From Nocardia xishanensis NBRC 101358 (GTDB lineage: Bacteria > Actinomycetota > Actinomycetes > Mycobacteriales > Mycobacteriaceae): a DNA stretch of 35,360 nucleotides. Under the pieces are notes generated by a model. The model was not told the DNA's origin. It made no database searches and saw only the letters and a program-made list of their open reading frames with translations. A program made the translations under genes and the position numbers. How positions within the stretch are numbered: the first letter of the stretch is position 1; the number at the start of each line of letters is the position of its first letter. The stretch is taken from the NCBI RefSeq assembly GCF_001613365.1, contig NZ_BDCF01000068.1, forward strand, positions 1 through 35,360. The letters are read 5' to 3'. Positions 1-7,799 of the stretch are shown here, one piece after another.

Positions 1-1081
1 GGGTCGCCAGCAGCGCGGGCAGCAGCGTGACGGCCGCGCCGAGCGTGGCGAGCACGGCCGTCACCACGCCGACCGCGACGCCGTCGAGCATCGGAAGGCC
101 GACGACGGCCAGCGAACACAGCGAGATCAGCACGATGAGGCCGGAGGCGAGCACGGTCCGTCCCGTGGTGTCCAGTGCGACCGCGACGGCGGCATGGATC
201 TCCGCGCGCGACGAACGGTCGCGCACACCGCGCCGGGTCAGTTCCTCGTTGAACCGGCTCACGATGAACATGGCGTAGTCGATCGCGGTGCCGGTGGCGA
301 TCATGGTGGCGACCGAGAGCACCAGCGAGTCGAAGGTCAGGAAGGTGGTCAGGCCGAACAGCCCGCCGACGGCGGCGGCGATACCCGCGGCGGTCACCGT
401 GATCGGCAGGGTCGCCGCGGCCACCGCGCCCAGCGCGAAGACCAGGACGGCCGCGGCGACCGGCAGGCCGATCGTCTCCGCGCGCTGCATGTCGGCGTTC
501 TGGATCTCCATCAGATCGGCCTGCGCCGCGCCGTATCCGGTGATCGCGACGCGGATGTCGGCGTCGGACACCGCCGTGACGGCCGACTGCAACCGGGCGG
601 CGATGGTGACCCGTTCGGACATGTCGCCCTCGAGGCCGACGATGCCGAACGCGGTGTGCCGGTCGGCGGAGATCTGCGTCGCGGCGTTGCCTTGGAACGG
701 TCCGAGCGCGCCGGTCACGCCCGAGGTCTCGCGTGCGGCGACGAGCGCCCGATCGATGGCGGCGCGGAATTCGGGGGCGTCGGCGGTCAAGCGCGGCGAG
801 TGGAAGACCAGCAGCTCCTGTTCCGCGCCGAACTGCGGGAAGTGTTGCACCGCAAGATGATCCACCTCGCTGGACGCCGAGCCGGGCACGGTGTAGTCGG
901 GTGCGCCGAGCCGGTCGTGCAGCAGGGGATAGGCGGCGGCGCCGAGCATCGCGAGCAGCAGCCAGATGCCGAGCACGAGTCTGCGGTGCCGCGCCATCGT
1001 CGCGCCCCAGTGCCCGAGCGCGCGCAGCGGCGGCGGTGCGGCGGGGCGGCTCGGCTCCTCGGTCAGGGTCGGTAGCGTCAT
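1..1081 (-). CDS. MMPL family transporter, N-terminal part (runs off the window)
   Basis: This is the N-terminal 360 residues of an RND/MMPL-type inner-membrane transporter, the family that exports lipids and other envelope material in mycolate-containing actinomycetes using proton motive force. After a short cytoplasmic start there is a first membrane helix around residues 33-52 (RLVLGIWLLLAMLGAAAY), a periplasmic porter domain to about residue 195, then closely spaced helices. The TM4 segment holds TGTAIDYAMFIVSRF, whose Asp-Tyr pair is the proton-relay signature of the family. The ATG start fits the family N-terminus. The C-terminal half lies outside the window, so neither substrate nor subfamily can be told. 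The operator-like repeats just upstream suggest control by a TetR- or GntR-like repressor not encoded here. Confidence 0.9.
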   Translation of the reverse strand, partial: MTLPTLTEEPSRPAAPPPLRALGHWGATMARHRRLVLGIWLLLAMLGAAAYPLLHDRLGAPDYTVPGSASSEVDHLAVQHFPQFGAEQELLVFHSPRLTADAPEFRAAIDRALVAARETSGVTGALGPFQGNAATQISADRHTAFGIVGLEGDMSERVTIAARLQSAVTAVSDADIRVAITGYGAAQADLMEIQNADMQRAETIGLPVAAAVLVFALGAVAAATLPITVTAAGIAAAVGGLFGLTTFLTFDSLVLSVATMIATGTAIDYAMFIVSRFNEELTRRGVRDRSSRAEIHAAVAVALDTTGRTVLASGLIVLISLCSLAVVGLPMLDGVAVGVVTAVLATLGAAVTLLPALLAT

Positions 1082-1099
1082 GTCGCCTCCGTGGCGTCC

Positions 1100-1191
1100 G
1101 TGACCTGAAAGTCACTATCAAATTTGTGACTTCACACTATGTCGGTGCCGCCAGCTTCTGCAAGTGACTATCAGGTGTGTGACAGGTCACT
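1100..1191. promoter_or_regulatory. Operator-like direct and inverted repeats upstream of the MMPL gene
   Basis: Two copies of a 23-base element sit at 1110-1132 and 1163-1185, 53 bases apart. They agree at 18 of 23 positions and share ACTATCA in the middle and TGTGAC at the end. Each copy is bounded by dyads: AGTCAC with GTGACT (1110-1131), AGTGAC with GTCACT (1163-1191), and GTGAC with GTCAC (1100-1115 and 1179-1190). The block starts 19 bases before the MMPL start codon, so a bound repressor would cover that promoter. The next rightward gene starts 145 bases beyond the block and appears to have its own promoter. The regulator is unknown. Confidence 0.55.
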
Positions 1192-1298
1192 CCGCAGTCG
1201 CCACGCGCATAGGTCTCGCTGGTACTCGGGCTCGGTCGTGCGCGCGTCGGAGGCGCTGTGCACGGCACGCCGACCCGGCTCCGTGCGGGCGAAAGTCG

Positions 1299-1327
1299 TT
1301 GGGGGCGACGGTATTCGCCGGTAGTGT
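1299..1327 (+). promoter_or_regulatory. Predicted promoter of the SPFH gene (leaderless)
   Basis: A TTGGGG hexamer at 1299-1304, a 17-base spacer and a TAGTGT -10 at 1322-1327 place transcription start about at the ATG at 1336. No Shine-Dalgarno sequence precedes that ATG, which fits a leaderless mRNA. Prediction from sequence only. Confidence 0.4.
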
Positions 1328-1335
1328 GCCCGGCC

Positions 1336-2739
1336 ATGGGGAGCAATCCGGGCAAGAACACTTATCTCGATCAGGTCGTCGCCCAGTCGGTGGCGTTGGA
1401 GGACGATCTGCGCACGCGCAAGCCGGTCGCGCCGGCACCTGGAGCGCCCGGCGGTCCGCCGCAGCCTCGGGGCGCGCTGGCTAAACGGGCGCAGCGGGTC
1501 GGTCAGAGCGGGCCGGAGCAGGGGACCGGGCCGGTGGAGGTCCGGGTCACCGGCGTCTGGCGGTGGCGAACGGTTCTGGTGCCGCCCAACGCTTTCGTCG
1601 TGCACACCAGGCGCGGACGCGCGGAACCGCTGCACATCGGGCTCGGTGTGTCGTTCCGGTACAATCCGGCCGCCGACTCCTACCTCGTGGTGCCCGGCGC
1701 GATGCAGACCATCCTGATCAACGCGTACTGCATCTGCCGGGAATTGCAGGGCGTGCTGGTGCAGGGCTACGTGCAGTGGATCATCGAGGATTTCGGCACC
1801 GCGTACCGCAAGCTCGACTTCTCCGACGCCGAAGATCCCATGCGGCTGGTCAATATTCAGCTGCGCGAACAGGCCGAGGCGGCCATCAAGGACAAGGTGT
1901 CCACGATGGGCGTACGCGACGTGCTCAGCGACAAGCAGCCGATCATCGAGGAGCTCACCGCCCGGTTGCGCGCGGTCGCCGAAGGCAGCGGCGACGCGCG
2001 GGCCGACGGCGGCGACCGCGGTCTCGGCCTGCGCATCGTCACCGTGCAGATCAAGGAGGCGGTGGTCAGCTCGTCGACGCTGTGGGAGAACCTGCAGAAG
2101 CCCTACCGCACCGAACAGAACCAAGTCGCCCGGCTCGCGGAACTCACCGCGCAGGAAGCCGTTTCGGCCAGGGAGGCGGCCGCGCAGCGGTCGAGCGAGG
2201 AACGTCGCATCGAGAACGAGCGCGAACTGTCGCAGCTGCGCGCCCGGACCGAGGCGGAGCGATTCGACCGCGAGACGGCGGAGAAGATGCGGCGCACCAC
2301 CCGCGAGCACGACGACCGTCGCGCGGTCGCCGAGCTGGCGCAGCAGACGGCGCTGCACGCGGTGCGCTTGGAGCGCGAACAGCACGCCGAACAGCTCGAG
2401 AACCTGCGCCTGCGCCAAGAACTGCGCCGCCAGGAGGTGGACGGCGAACTGGCGCTGGCCACGGCGCGGCAGCGGGCCGAGCACGAGGGTGAGCTGCTGG
2501 TCGTGCAGTTGGAGCGGGAGCGGGTCGCCGCCGCCAACGCGCAGAACGACGCGAGTATCCGGGCGAACCTGGTGGCCAGCCTGCCCGAGATCGTCGAGAA
2601 GCTGCCCGCGCCCGCCGAGCTGCGGTCCTACCAGCTCGGCGGCGATCTGTCGGGGTTGGCGTCCGTGGTGGCTCAGCTGAACGGTGTGGTCGACGCGTGG
2701 ACCGCGCGTCGCGCCGCGGGAGAATCGGCCGCGGACTGA
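1336..2739 (+). CDS. SPFH/band-7 (flotillin-like) domain protein
   Basis: A 467-residue cytoplasmic protein without signal peptide or membrane segment. A Pro/Gly-rich linker (to about residue 55) is followed by an SPFH/band-7-type beta-rich domain at about 64-255 and then a long charged Arg/Glu/Ala helix at about 265-400, typical of the flotillin coiled coil. The tail (about 400-467) contains a VASLPEIVEKLP segment. SPFH proteins form scaffolds at membranes; this one lacks an anchor and may be recruited by a partner. In-frame codons extend upstream to 1258, but the ATG at 1336 is preferred because a -10 element sits 8 bases before it. Exact role unknown. Confidence 0.8.
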   Translation: MGSNPGKNTYLDQVVAQSVALEDDLRTRKPVAPAPGAPGGPPQPRGALAKRAQRVGQSGPEQGTGPVEVRVTGVWRWRTVLVPPNAFVVHTRRGRAEPLHIGLGVSFRYNPAADSYLVVPGAMQTILINAYCICRELQGVLVQGYVQWIIEDFGTAYRKLDFSDAEDPMRLVNIQLREQAEAAIKDKVSTMGVRDVLSDKQPIIEELTARLRAVAEGSGDARADGGDRGLGLRIVTVQIKEAVVSSSTLWENLQKPYRTEQNQVARLAELTAQEAVSAREAAAQRSSEERRIENERELSQLRARTEAERFDRETAEKMRRTTREHDDRRAVAELAQQTALHAVRLEREQHAEQLENLRLRQELRRQEVDGELALATARQRAEHEGELLVVQLERERVAAANAQNDASIRANLVASLPEIVEKLPAPAELRSYQLGGDLSGLASVVAQLNGVVDAWTARRAAGESAAD

Positions 2740-2820
2740 TCGGTCTTCGTCGTGTCACCCGCGCCCGGCTCGGTGACACGACACGGCCACCTGTCATGCG
2801 CCAGTGACATAACGCACGCC

Positions 2821-2857
2821 CAATTTGATTGGACACAATTCAGTTGCGTTCTACTCT
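2821..2857 (+). promoter_or_regulatory. Predicted promoter with two OhrR-type operator dyads
   Basis: CAATTTGATTG (2821-2831) and CAATTCAGTTG (2836-2846) are two 11-base imperfect dyads of the CAAT-n3-ATTG type, 15 bases apart centre to centre. They resemble the AT-rich operators of OhrR-family MarR regulators. They overlap a predicted -35 TTGGAC (2829-2834), which has a 17-base spacer to TACTCT (2852-2857). The downstream operon encodes an OhrR-like protein, so autorepression relieved by organic peroxide is the natural reading. This is inference from sequence. Confidence 0.55.
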
Positions 2858-2892
2858 GGATGCGGTATCCCCGTCGAACGAGCAGAGGAGGC

Positions 2893-3891
2893 ATGGTGCG
2901 AGCGGTTGTCATCGAAGGATTCGGAGAGCCGAAGGACGTGCTGACCACGGCGGATCGGCCGGTGCCCGAGCCGGGCCCCGGTGAGGTGCGCATTGCCCTC
3001 GATCTCGCCCCGATTCACAACCACGATCTCGCGATCATCCGCGGCGTCTACGGCTACCGGCCCTCGCTGCCCGCCATCCCGGGCACCGAGGGGGTCGGGC
3101 GGATCGACGCCGTCGGCCCGGGCGTGACCGACCGGACGGTGGGTCAGCGGGTGGCGGTGTCCGGCGCGACCGCGGTGTGGGCCGAGTACTTCGTCGCGAA
3201 GGCGGCGCAGGCGCTGCCGGTGCCCGAATCGGTCGACGACGAGACCGCGGCCCAGCTGCTCGCGATGCCGTTCAGCGCCGCGGTGCTGCTGGACGATCTG
3301 CGCGTCGCCGCGGGGGATTGGGTGGTGATCAACGCCGCGAACGGTGCGGTGGGACGGCTGATGAACCTGCTGGCCCGGCGGCGCGGCGTGCGGGTGCTGA
3401 ATCTGGTGCGCGGCCAGGCGTCGGTGCGGGCACTGCGCGAACTCGGCTACGAACCGGTCGTCGACACCGAGGCCGACGACTGGCTCGCCCAGGCCGCTGC
3501 GGCCACCTCTGGCGCGCCGATCGTGCGCGCCGTGGATCAGGTCGGTGGACGCGCGGGCGCCGACCTGCTCGAGCTGCTCGCGCCGAACGGCGAGCTGATC
3601 TCCTTCGGTGCGCTCTCGGGTCAGCCGTGGACCCTCTCGCCGGGCACTCTCATCTTCAAACAGGTAGTCGTGAAAGGCTTTTGGGGCGCGAAGCGGGCCG
3701 AGGAGATCGGCGCCGCCGAGCGCACCAGGGTGCTGCGCGAACTGGTGGAGCTGGCCGCGAGCGGCGAACTGCGGTTGACGGTCGCGGCCGTCCACCCGCT
3801 CGACCGTGCGGCCGAGGCCGCGGCCGCCAGCGAACGCCCAGGTCGCAACGCCAAGATCGCCCTGGCGCCCGCGCCGGATCGCGCCGGGTGA
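2893..3891 (+). CDS. MDR-family NAD(P)H-dependent reductase (enoyl/quinone reductase-like)
   Basis: A 332-residue medium-chain dehydrogenase/reductase. An N-terminal GroES-like domain (PGPGEVRI, IPGTEGVGRI) leads into a Rossmann domain with a nucleotide loop NAANGAVGRL from about residue 147. The Asn-Ala-Ala-Asn form is typical of the mitochondrial trans-2-enoyl-CoA reductase (MECR/ETR) branch, and the Cys/His ligands of zinc alcohol dehydrogenases are absent. It probably reduces an activated double bond or quinone with NADPH; substrate unknown. The ATG at 2893 follows a good ribosome binding site (AGAGGAG). The stop lies 49 bases before the OhrR-like gene with no terminator between, so the two are probably one operon. 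Confidence 0.85.
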   Translation: MVRAVVIEGFGEPKDVLTTADRPVPEPGPGEVRIALDLAPIHNHDLAIIRGVYGYRPSLPAIPGTEGVGRIDAVGPGVTDRTVGQRVAVSGATAVWAEYFVAKAAQALPVPESVDDETAAQLLAMPFSAAVLLDDLRVAAGDWVVINAANGAVGRLMNLLARRRGVRVLNLVRGQASVRALRELGYEPVVDTEADDWLAQAAAATSGAPIVRAVDQVGGRAGADLLELLAPNGELISFGALSGQPWTLSPGTLIFKQVVVKGFWGAKRAEEIGAAERTRVLRELVELAASGELRLTVAAVHPLDRAAEAAAASERPGRNAKIALAPAPDRAG

Positions 3892-3940
3892 ATTGCAGGC
3901 CACTGAATCGGCTACTACCTTCGAAAAAGAGGTGGTGACC

Positions 3941-4384
3941 ATGACACAGACGAGCGAGCTCCAGCTCGACAACCAGGTGTGCTTCGCGCTGTACGCCGCC
4001 TCGCGGGCGCTCACGCGGCTCTATCGGCCGATGCTGGACGACCTCGGGCTGACCTATCCGCAGTATTTGGTGATGCTGGTGCTGTGGGAGCGCGAAACCG
4101 TGACGGTGAAAGAGCTGGGCGAGGCGCTCGACCTCGACTCGGGGACGTTGTCGCCGTTGCTGAAACGGCTGGAGACGACGGGATTGCTGAGCCGGGTGCG
4201 CTCCGCGGAGGACGAGCGGTCGGTGCTGGTGCGACCGACCGAAGCGGGCGCGGCGCTGCGTGAGCGCGCGCGGGACGTGCCCCGGCGGGTGGCCGACGCC
4301 ACCGGCCTCGACCGGGAGGGGCTTGCCCGATTCCGTGCCGAGGTACGGGAGTTCACCGCGGTCGTCGAGAGCGCTCGACTCTGA
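3941..4384 (+). CDS. OhrR-type MarR family transcriptional regulator
   Basis: A 147-residue winged-helix repressor of the OhrR branch of MarR proteins, which sense organic hydroperoxides by oxidation of one N-terminal cysteine. The diagnostic N-terminus is present: NQVCFALYAASR with Cys14, and Tyr17 and Tyr26 at the positions that hydrogen-bond the reactive cysteine in OhrR. No other cysteine is present, so this is a 1-Cys sensor. The DNA-binding region (VKELGEALDLDSGTLSPLLK) and wing (RSAEDERSVLV) are intact. The usual partner, an Ohr peroxidase, is not in the window; the co-transcribed gene is an MDR reductase. The ATG at 3941 is preceded by AGAGGTGG. Confidence 0.88.
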   Translation: MTQTSELQLDNQVCFALYAASRALTRLYRPMLDDLGLTYPQYLVMLVLWERETVTVKELGEALDLDSGTLSPLLKRLETTGLLSRVRSAEDERSVLVRPTEAGAALRERARDVPRRVADATGLDREGLARFRAEVREFTAVVESARL

Positions 4385-4400
4385 GCCGTGCCAGGCACAC

Positions 4401-4434
4401 GACAGTGGCCCAGCCGAGAGGCTGGGCCACTGTC
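4401..4434. terminator. Bidirectional hairpin terminator
   Basis: A perfect 15-base-pair stem (left arm GACAGTGGCCCAGCC) closes a GAGA tetraloop. It lies between the stop of the OhrR-like gene at 4384 and the stop of the convergent small ORF at 4446. It has no U-tract, as is common in actinobacteria. Confidence 0.75.
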
Positions 4435-4445
4435 GTCTGGCAAGC

Positions 4446-4658
4446 TCAGCTGGCGGTCGCCGGTACCCAGTAGGTCGTGGCCATGGTGGAGCGTTTTCGC
4501 ATGGCCGCGAAACTGTGCCGGGCGGGACTGATCAGTGCGGTGAACCATGAACGGCGGTGCTCTGCGAGCGCGGCCGCGACAGCGGGGATCTGGGTGCAGT
4601 GCATCCTGCCCGCCATGCCCAGACGGTGGCGACCCGCCTGGTTGATTCTGGTGCCCAA
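4446..4658 (-). CDS. Hypothetical small protein, 70 residues
   Basis: A small basic ORF with no recognised family. Three things support it: a TTG start with a properly spaced AAGGA ribosome binding site, roughly 83% G or C at third codon positions, and a stop just beyond a symmetrical terminator shared with the convergent OhrR-like gene. The product is rich in Arg, Ala, His and Thr and ends TYWVPATAS. It has no signal peptide or clear membrane helix. An internal ATG at 4616 is an alternative start giving 56 residues. Function unknown. Confidence 0.45.
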   Translation of the reverse strand: MGTRINQAGRHRLGMAGRMHCTQIPAVAAALAEHRRSWFTALISPARHSFAAMRKRSTMATTYWVPATAS

Positions 4659-4960
4659 TGGTTTTCCTTTGCTTGCTGGTATCGGCCTGGATCGCCACGG
4701 CGAAGATTAGCGGAACGAAACTGCCGACACAGTATTTTGCGGAAGTAATTGCCTCGGCGTGTCGGAAACTTGCCGAGTCGCTCGGCGGCCGAGGCGAAAA
4801 TGTTGCGAATTGGTCTCGGCCGCGTCACGGAACGGGCAATTAGCAGGGTCGTGCGTGGAATTCGAGGGGCGACTGGGTAATCGGCGCCATCGCGGACGCG
4901 GACGCGGGCGCGGTGCCGGGCGGCAGGGCGGCACGGGGCGGCGGATGCGAAACTGAACGA

Positions 4961-6151
4961 ATGTTGCGGATCGGCCTCACCGGAGGCATGGGAGCTGGCA
5001 AGTCGACGGTGGCGCGGATCCTCGCCGAATGCGGCGGGGTGATCGTCGATTCCGACCTGATCGCCAGAGAAGTGGTCGCGCCGGGCACCGAGGGGCTCGC
5101 GGCCTTGGTCGAGGCGTTCGGCCCCGGCATACTCGCGGCGGACGGCGGCCTGGACCGCCCCGCGCTCGCGGCCGTCGCGTTCGCCGACGACGCGGCCCGC
5201 GCAACCCTGAATTCCATTACCCATCCGCTCGTCGGAAAGCGCACGGCGGAATTGATTTCGGCGGCACCGGCGGACGCCATTGTGGTGCAGGATATTCCGC
5301 TGCTGGTGGAAAACGGATTGGCGCCGTTGATGAATCTGGTGGTGATCGTCGACGTCGACGCGGAAACTCGAATTCGCCGTCTCGCGGAATTTCGCGGCGT
5401 CTCGGAATCCGATGCGCGGGCGCGAATTTCAGCGCAGGCGACGGACGAACAGCGGCGCGCGGTGGCCGACGTGCTACTGGACAACAGCGGCCCGGCGGGC
5501 GCGATCGACACCGCGGTGCACCGGCTGTGGGAGGAGCGCCTCATCCCGTTCGAGCGCAACCTGCGCACCGGGACGCCCGCGGCCGCACACGAAATGCGGC
5601 TGGCGCCGCACGATCCGGAATGGGCCGCGCAGGCCCAGCGGCTCATCGCGCGACTGTGGGTGGCTTGCGGCGCAGCGGCTTCCCGTATCGACCACATCGG
5701 TTCCACGGCGGTGCCTGGCCTGCCCGCCAAGGACGTGCTGGATCTCCAGATCACCGTCGCCGATCTCGCGGCTGCCGACGGGCTGCGCGATGCGCTGGGC
5801 GCGGCCGGGTTCCCCGCGAAAGTCCATGTCGCACATGACAATCCGAAGCCGACCGAGGGTGATCCCGATGGCGCCGACCTGACCCGCTGGGCCAAGCGGC
5901 TGCACGGCAACGCCGACCCCGGCCGTCTCGCCAACGTGCACATCCGGGTGGCAGGGTCGCCCGGCCAGCGGTTCGCGCTGGCCTTCCGTGACTGGTTGCG
6001 CGGCGACGCGGCGGCGCGCGAGGAGTACCTCGCGGTGAAGCGCGAGGCGGAGGCCAAGGCGGCCGGGCTCACGGGGGAGGGCGCGTCGGAGGCGTACTAC
6101 GCGGTGAAGGAACCGTGGTTCGACTCGGTGTATCAGCGGGTGCTCGACTGA
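4961..6151 (+). CDS. coaE: Dephospho-CoA kinase with C-terminal GrpB/UPF0157 domain
   Basis: CoaE carries out the last step of coenzyme A synthesis, phosphorylating the 3'-hydroxyl of dephospho-CoA with ATP in the cytoplasm. The P-loop GGMGAGKST is at residues 8-16, followed by the conserved DSDLIAREVV and ITHPLV segments of the kinase, which ends near residue 200. Residues about 210-396 form a GrpB/UPF0157 domain of the nucleotidyltransferase-like fold (IDHIGSTAVPGLPAKDVLDLQ). This fusion is normal for mycobacterial CoaE, where the extra domain is reported to assist folding and activity. At 396 residues it matches that arrangement. Upstream in-frame codons to 4913 are less likely because family similarity begins at MLRIGLTGGMGAGK. 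Confidence 0.95.
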   Translation: MLRIGLTGGMGAGKSTVARILAECGGVIVDSDLIAREVVAPGTEGLAALVEAFGPGILAADGGLDRPALAAVAFADDAARATLNSITHPLVGKRTAELISAAPADAIVVQDIPLLVENGLAPLMNLVVIVDVDAETRIRRLAEFRGVSESDARARISAQATDEQRRAVADVLLDNSGPAGAIDTAVHRLWEERLIPFERNLRTGTPAAAHEMRLAPHDPEWAAQAQRLIARLWVACGAAASRIDHIGSTAVPGLPAKDVLDLQITVADLAAADGLRDALGAAGFPAKVHVAHDNPKPTEGDPDGADLTRWAKRLHGNADPGRLANVHIRVAGSPGQRFALAFRDWLRGDAAAREEYLAVKREAEAKAAGLTGEGASEAYYAVKEPWFDSVYQRVLD

Positions 6152-6676
6152 CCGTCCGGTAGGCGCGAGGCGTCTCTTCGGGCGAGAGGTGCGCGGCGCC
6201 GGTCGCTCGAATGGTGTGACGACGAACGGTGTCCTGACCATATGGCCGCGCGAACGGGGCTGACCATTTCGGGCGATTTGGCCGGAAAAATTCCGAAATG
6301 CCGGAAGGCAACTTTCGGGCGGTGGAAGTGGCGGCCGTCATATCGGCCGACTCATAGGTATCGATGCCGCTGTGCCGTATTCGATTCTGGTTGGCTGAAG
6401 CCATTCTGTCCGCCCCCGGCGGTTGTCCATCCCAGCCGACCGAACGGCCGTACCAGAATTTCCGGCATTTCTCCTCGACGTGATGCCGCCACCCCGGCAT
6501 CACGCCTCGGGCGGCCGATGGGCAAGCGCTTCGCAAACGGCGCAGCCTAGCGGGGACTGGGCCGCGCCGAAGGTGAAACATCTTTATTTCAGAAACGCCG
6601 TGCGCGCGGCTCCGCGTGTGTAGCGTTGCGCCTGCCCACCGGGAAGTGGGTTGGGAGCACAGGAAGTTCGATCAGC
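6152..6676. other. Non-coding stretch between coaE and the secreted protein gene
   Basis: No credible gene was seen in these 525 bases. The one structured element is a perfect 10-base-pair inverted repeat, CGTGATGCCG (6479-6488) and CGGCATCACG (6495-6504), with a 6-base spacer. It could be a terminator or an operator. The last part (about 6590-6676) should hold the promoter of the secreted protein, with TAGCGT at 6621-6626 as a possible -10. Confidence 0.5.
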
Positions 6677-7111
6677 ATGACAGCACCACATCGCCACCTG
6701 CGTCGCGCGGGATTCGGCGTCACCGCCTTCGGCGCCATGACCGCGGTCGCGGTCCTCGCCGCGCCGCACGCCTCGGCCTGGGTCGGCGACGTCACCGTGT
6801 CGGGGACCAAGCACACCGTCGGCTGCACCTACACGGTGACGGCTCGCGTCGACGTCGACCGGCTGACCGAGGTGAAATTCACCGACAACGGCGAGGCGAT
6901 TCCGGGCAGTCCGGTCAAGCCTTCGCTGACCAGCAACAAGGTCAGCCTGACGTGGACGCCCGCGACGGCGGGGGCGCACAAACTGGAGGCGCGGCAGCTG
7001 CTGATCAGCGACTCGGTGACGGTGAACGTCGTCGAACGCGGCGGCAGCACCGGAAGCGCCGGTGCGTGCGGCGGCGGGCTCGGCGGGCTGCTTCCAGGTC
7101 TTTCGGGCTGA
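6677..7111 (+). CDS. Secreted Ig-like fold protein
   Basis: A 144-residue exported protein. Its Sec signal has basic residues RHLRR, a hydrophobic core (GVTAFGAMTAVAVLAA) and a probable cleavage after APHASA, leaving a mature protein starting WVGDV. The mature part is a single beta-rich domain of the bacterial Ig-like type (VTVSGTKHTVGCTYTVTARV and SLTWTPATAGAHKLEARQ), followed by a Gly/Ser-rich tail with GSAGACGGG. Two cysteines, one in the domain and one in the tail, could form a disulphide. There is no lipobox or LPXTG. Similar small Ig-like exported proteins are common in Nocardia and Rhodococcus; role unknown. A hairpin terminator follows. Confidence 0.75.
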   Translation: MTAPHRHLRRAGFGVTAFGAMTAVAVLAAPHASAWVGDVTVSGTKHTVGCTYTVTARVDVDRLTEVKFTDNGEAIPGSPVKPSLTSNKVSLTWTPATAGAHKLEARQLLISDSVTVNVVERGGSTGSAGACGGGLGGLLPGLSG

Positions 7112-7161
7112 TCGGCTGCCGCGGCGAGGGGCCGCCGACCGGCATCACACACTGTCGAGGG

Positions 7162-7197
7162 CGATCGCCCGGCGGGAACGCTCCCGCCGGGCGATCG
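7162..7197. terminator. Bidirectional hairpin terminator
   Basis: A perfect 16-base-pair inverted repeat (left arm CGATCGCCCGGCGGGA) with an ACGC loop lies between the convergent stops of the secreted protein gene (7111) and the DUF402 gene (7218). Confidence 0.8.
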
Positions 7198-7217
7198 GTG
7201 TACCCGGGTCGGTGCGA

Positions 7218-7742
7218 TCAGAGCCAGGTCAGCTCGATGTCGTGGCCGGCGAGCCAGCGATCCAGCGAGTGGCCGTGCGCGGCGATCCCGTCGATCGCGG
7301 CGGTCGCGTGGTGGATGGCGGCCTGGGCCTCGGTCGTGCCGATCAGGCCCGCAGCGTGCGCGGCGAGCAGTTCGTCCACGTCGAGCAGCACGGTCTCGCG
7401 CTCGGAGCGCACCACGATGTCGAGGTAGTGGTCGACCGACCGCCACTTCTTCGGTTCGATTCTGGTGAACTCGCCGAGGTCGAGGTAGTAGTCCTGATCG
7501 CGGCGGTGCGCCGGGTTGTAGTGGAAAACGGTTGCGCGAAGACCGAGTTCGGGTAGCAGCCAGGACTCCACGTAGTGGAACTGCGGGTGGTCGGCGGTGC
7601 GCGCCATGTACAGGCCCCACGGTTCGACGCGATAGCGCTCGACCGGGCGCACGTATCCCTTGGGATCCGTGTTGGTCAGGCTCGCGATGTCGAAGTACTC
7701 GACCTTGGGTCGGTGCACGTTCACTGCTGGTGCCTGTGTCAT
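7218..7742 (-). CDS. DUF402 domain protein (shorter paralogue)
   Basis: A 174-residue cytoplasmic protein of the DUF402/FomD-like family. Members with known activity are nucleotide or phosphonate hydrolases, but most, including this one, have no established substrate. Recognisable segments are VEYFDIASLTNTDPKGYVR, VEPWGLYMAR, SWLLPELGLRATVFHY and YYLDLGEFTRIEP, ending with an Ala/His-rich helical region. It occupies the position of Rv1632c in the M. tuberculosis order (coaE - this - uvrB). It is a close paralogue of the next gene upstream on the same strand, 57 bases away, and the two are probably co-transcribed. Confidence 0.75.
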   Translation of the reverse strand: MTQAPAVNVHRPKVEYFDIASLTNTDPKGYVRPVERYRVEPWGLYMARTADHPQFHYVESWLLPELGLRATVFHYNPAHRRDQDYYLDLGEFTRIEPKKWRSVDHYLDIVVRSERETVLLDVDELLAAHAAGLIGTTEAQAAIHHATAAIDGIAAHGHSLDRWLAGHDIELTWL

Positions 7743-7799
7743 GCAGTCAGAATCTACCGTCGCGGCCGTTCCGTCGAGCGCTGACGACGAGCGCGCTGG

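Noticed and set aside
194..1075. A 293-codon plus-strand frame opposite the MMPL gene
   Set aside because: The minus strand encodes a clear MMPL N-terminus with its Asp-Tyr signature; the plus frame is low-complexity Arg/Gly/Asp-rich sequence.
1140..1165. A third TGTCGGTG, near 1141, as a damage promoter
   Set aside because: Eight bases further there is no TAnnnT, so the core spacing rule fails.
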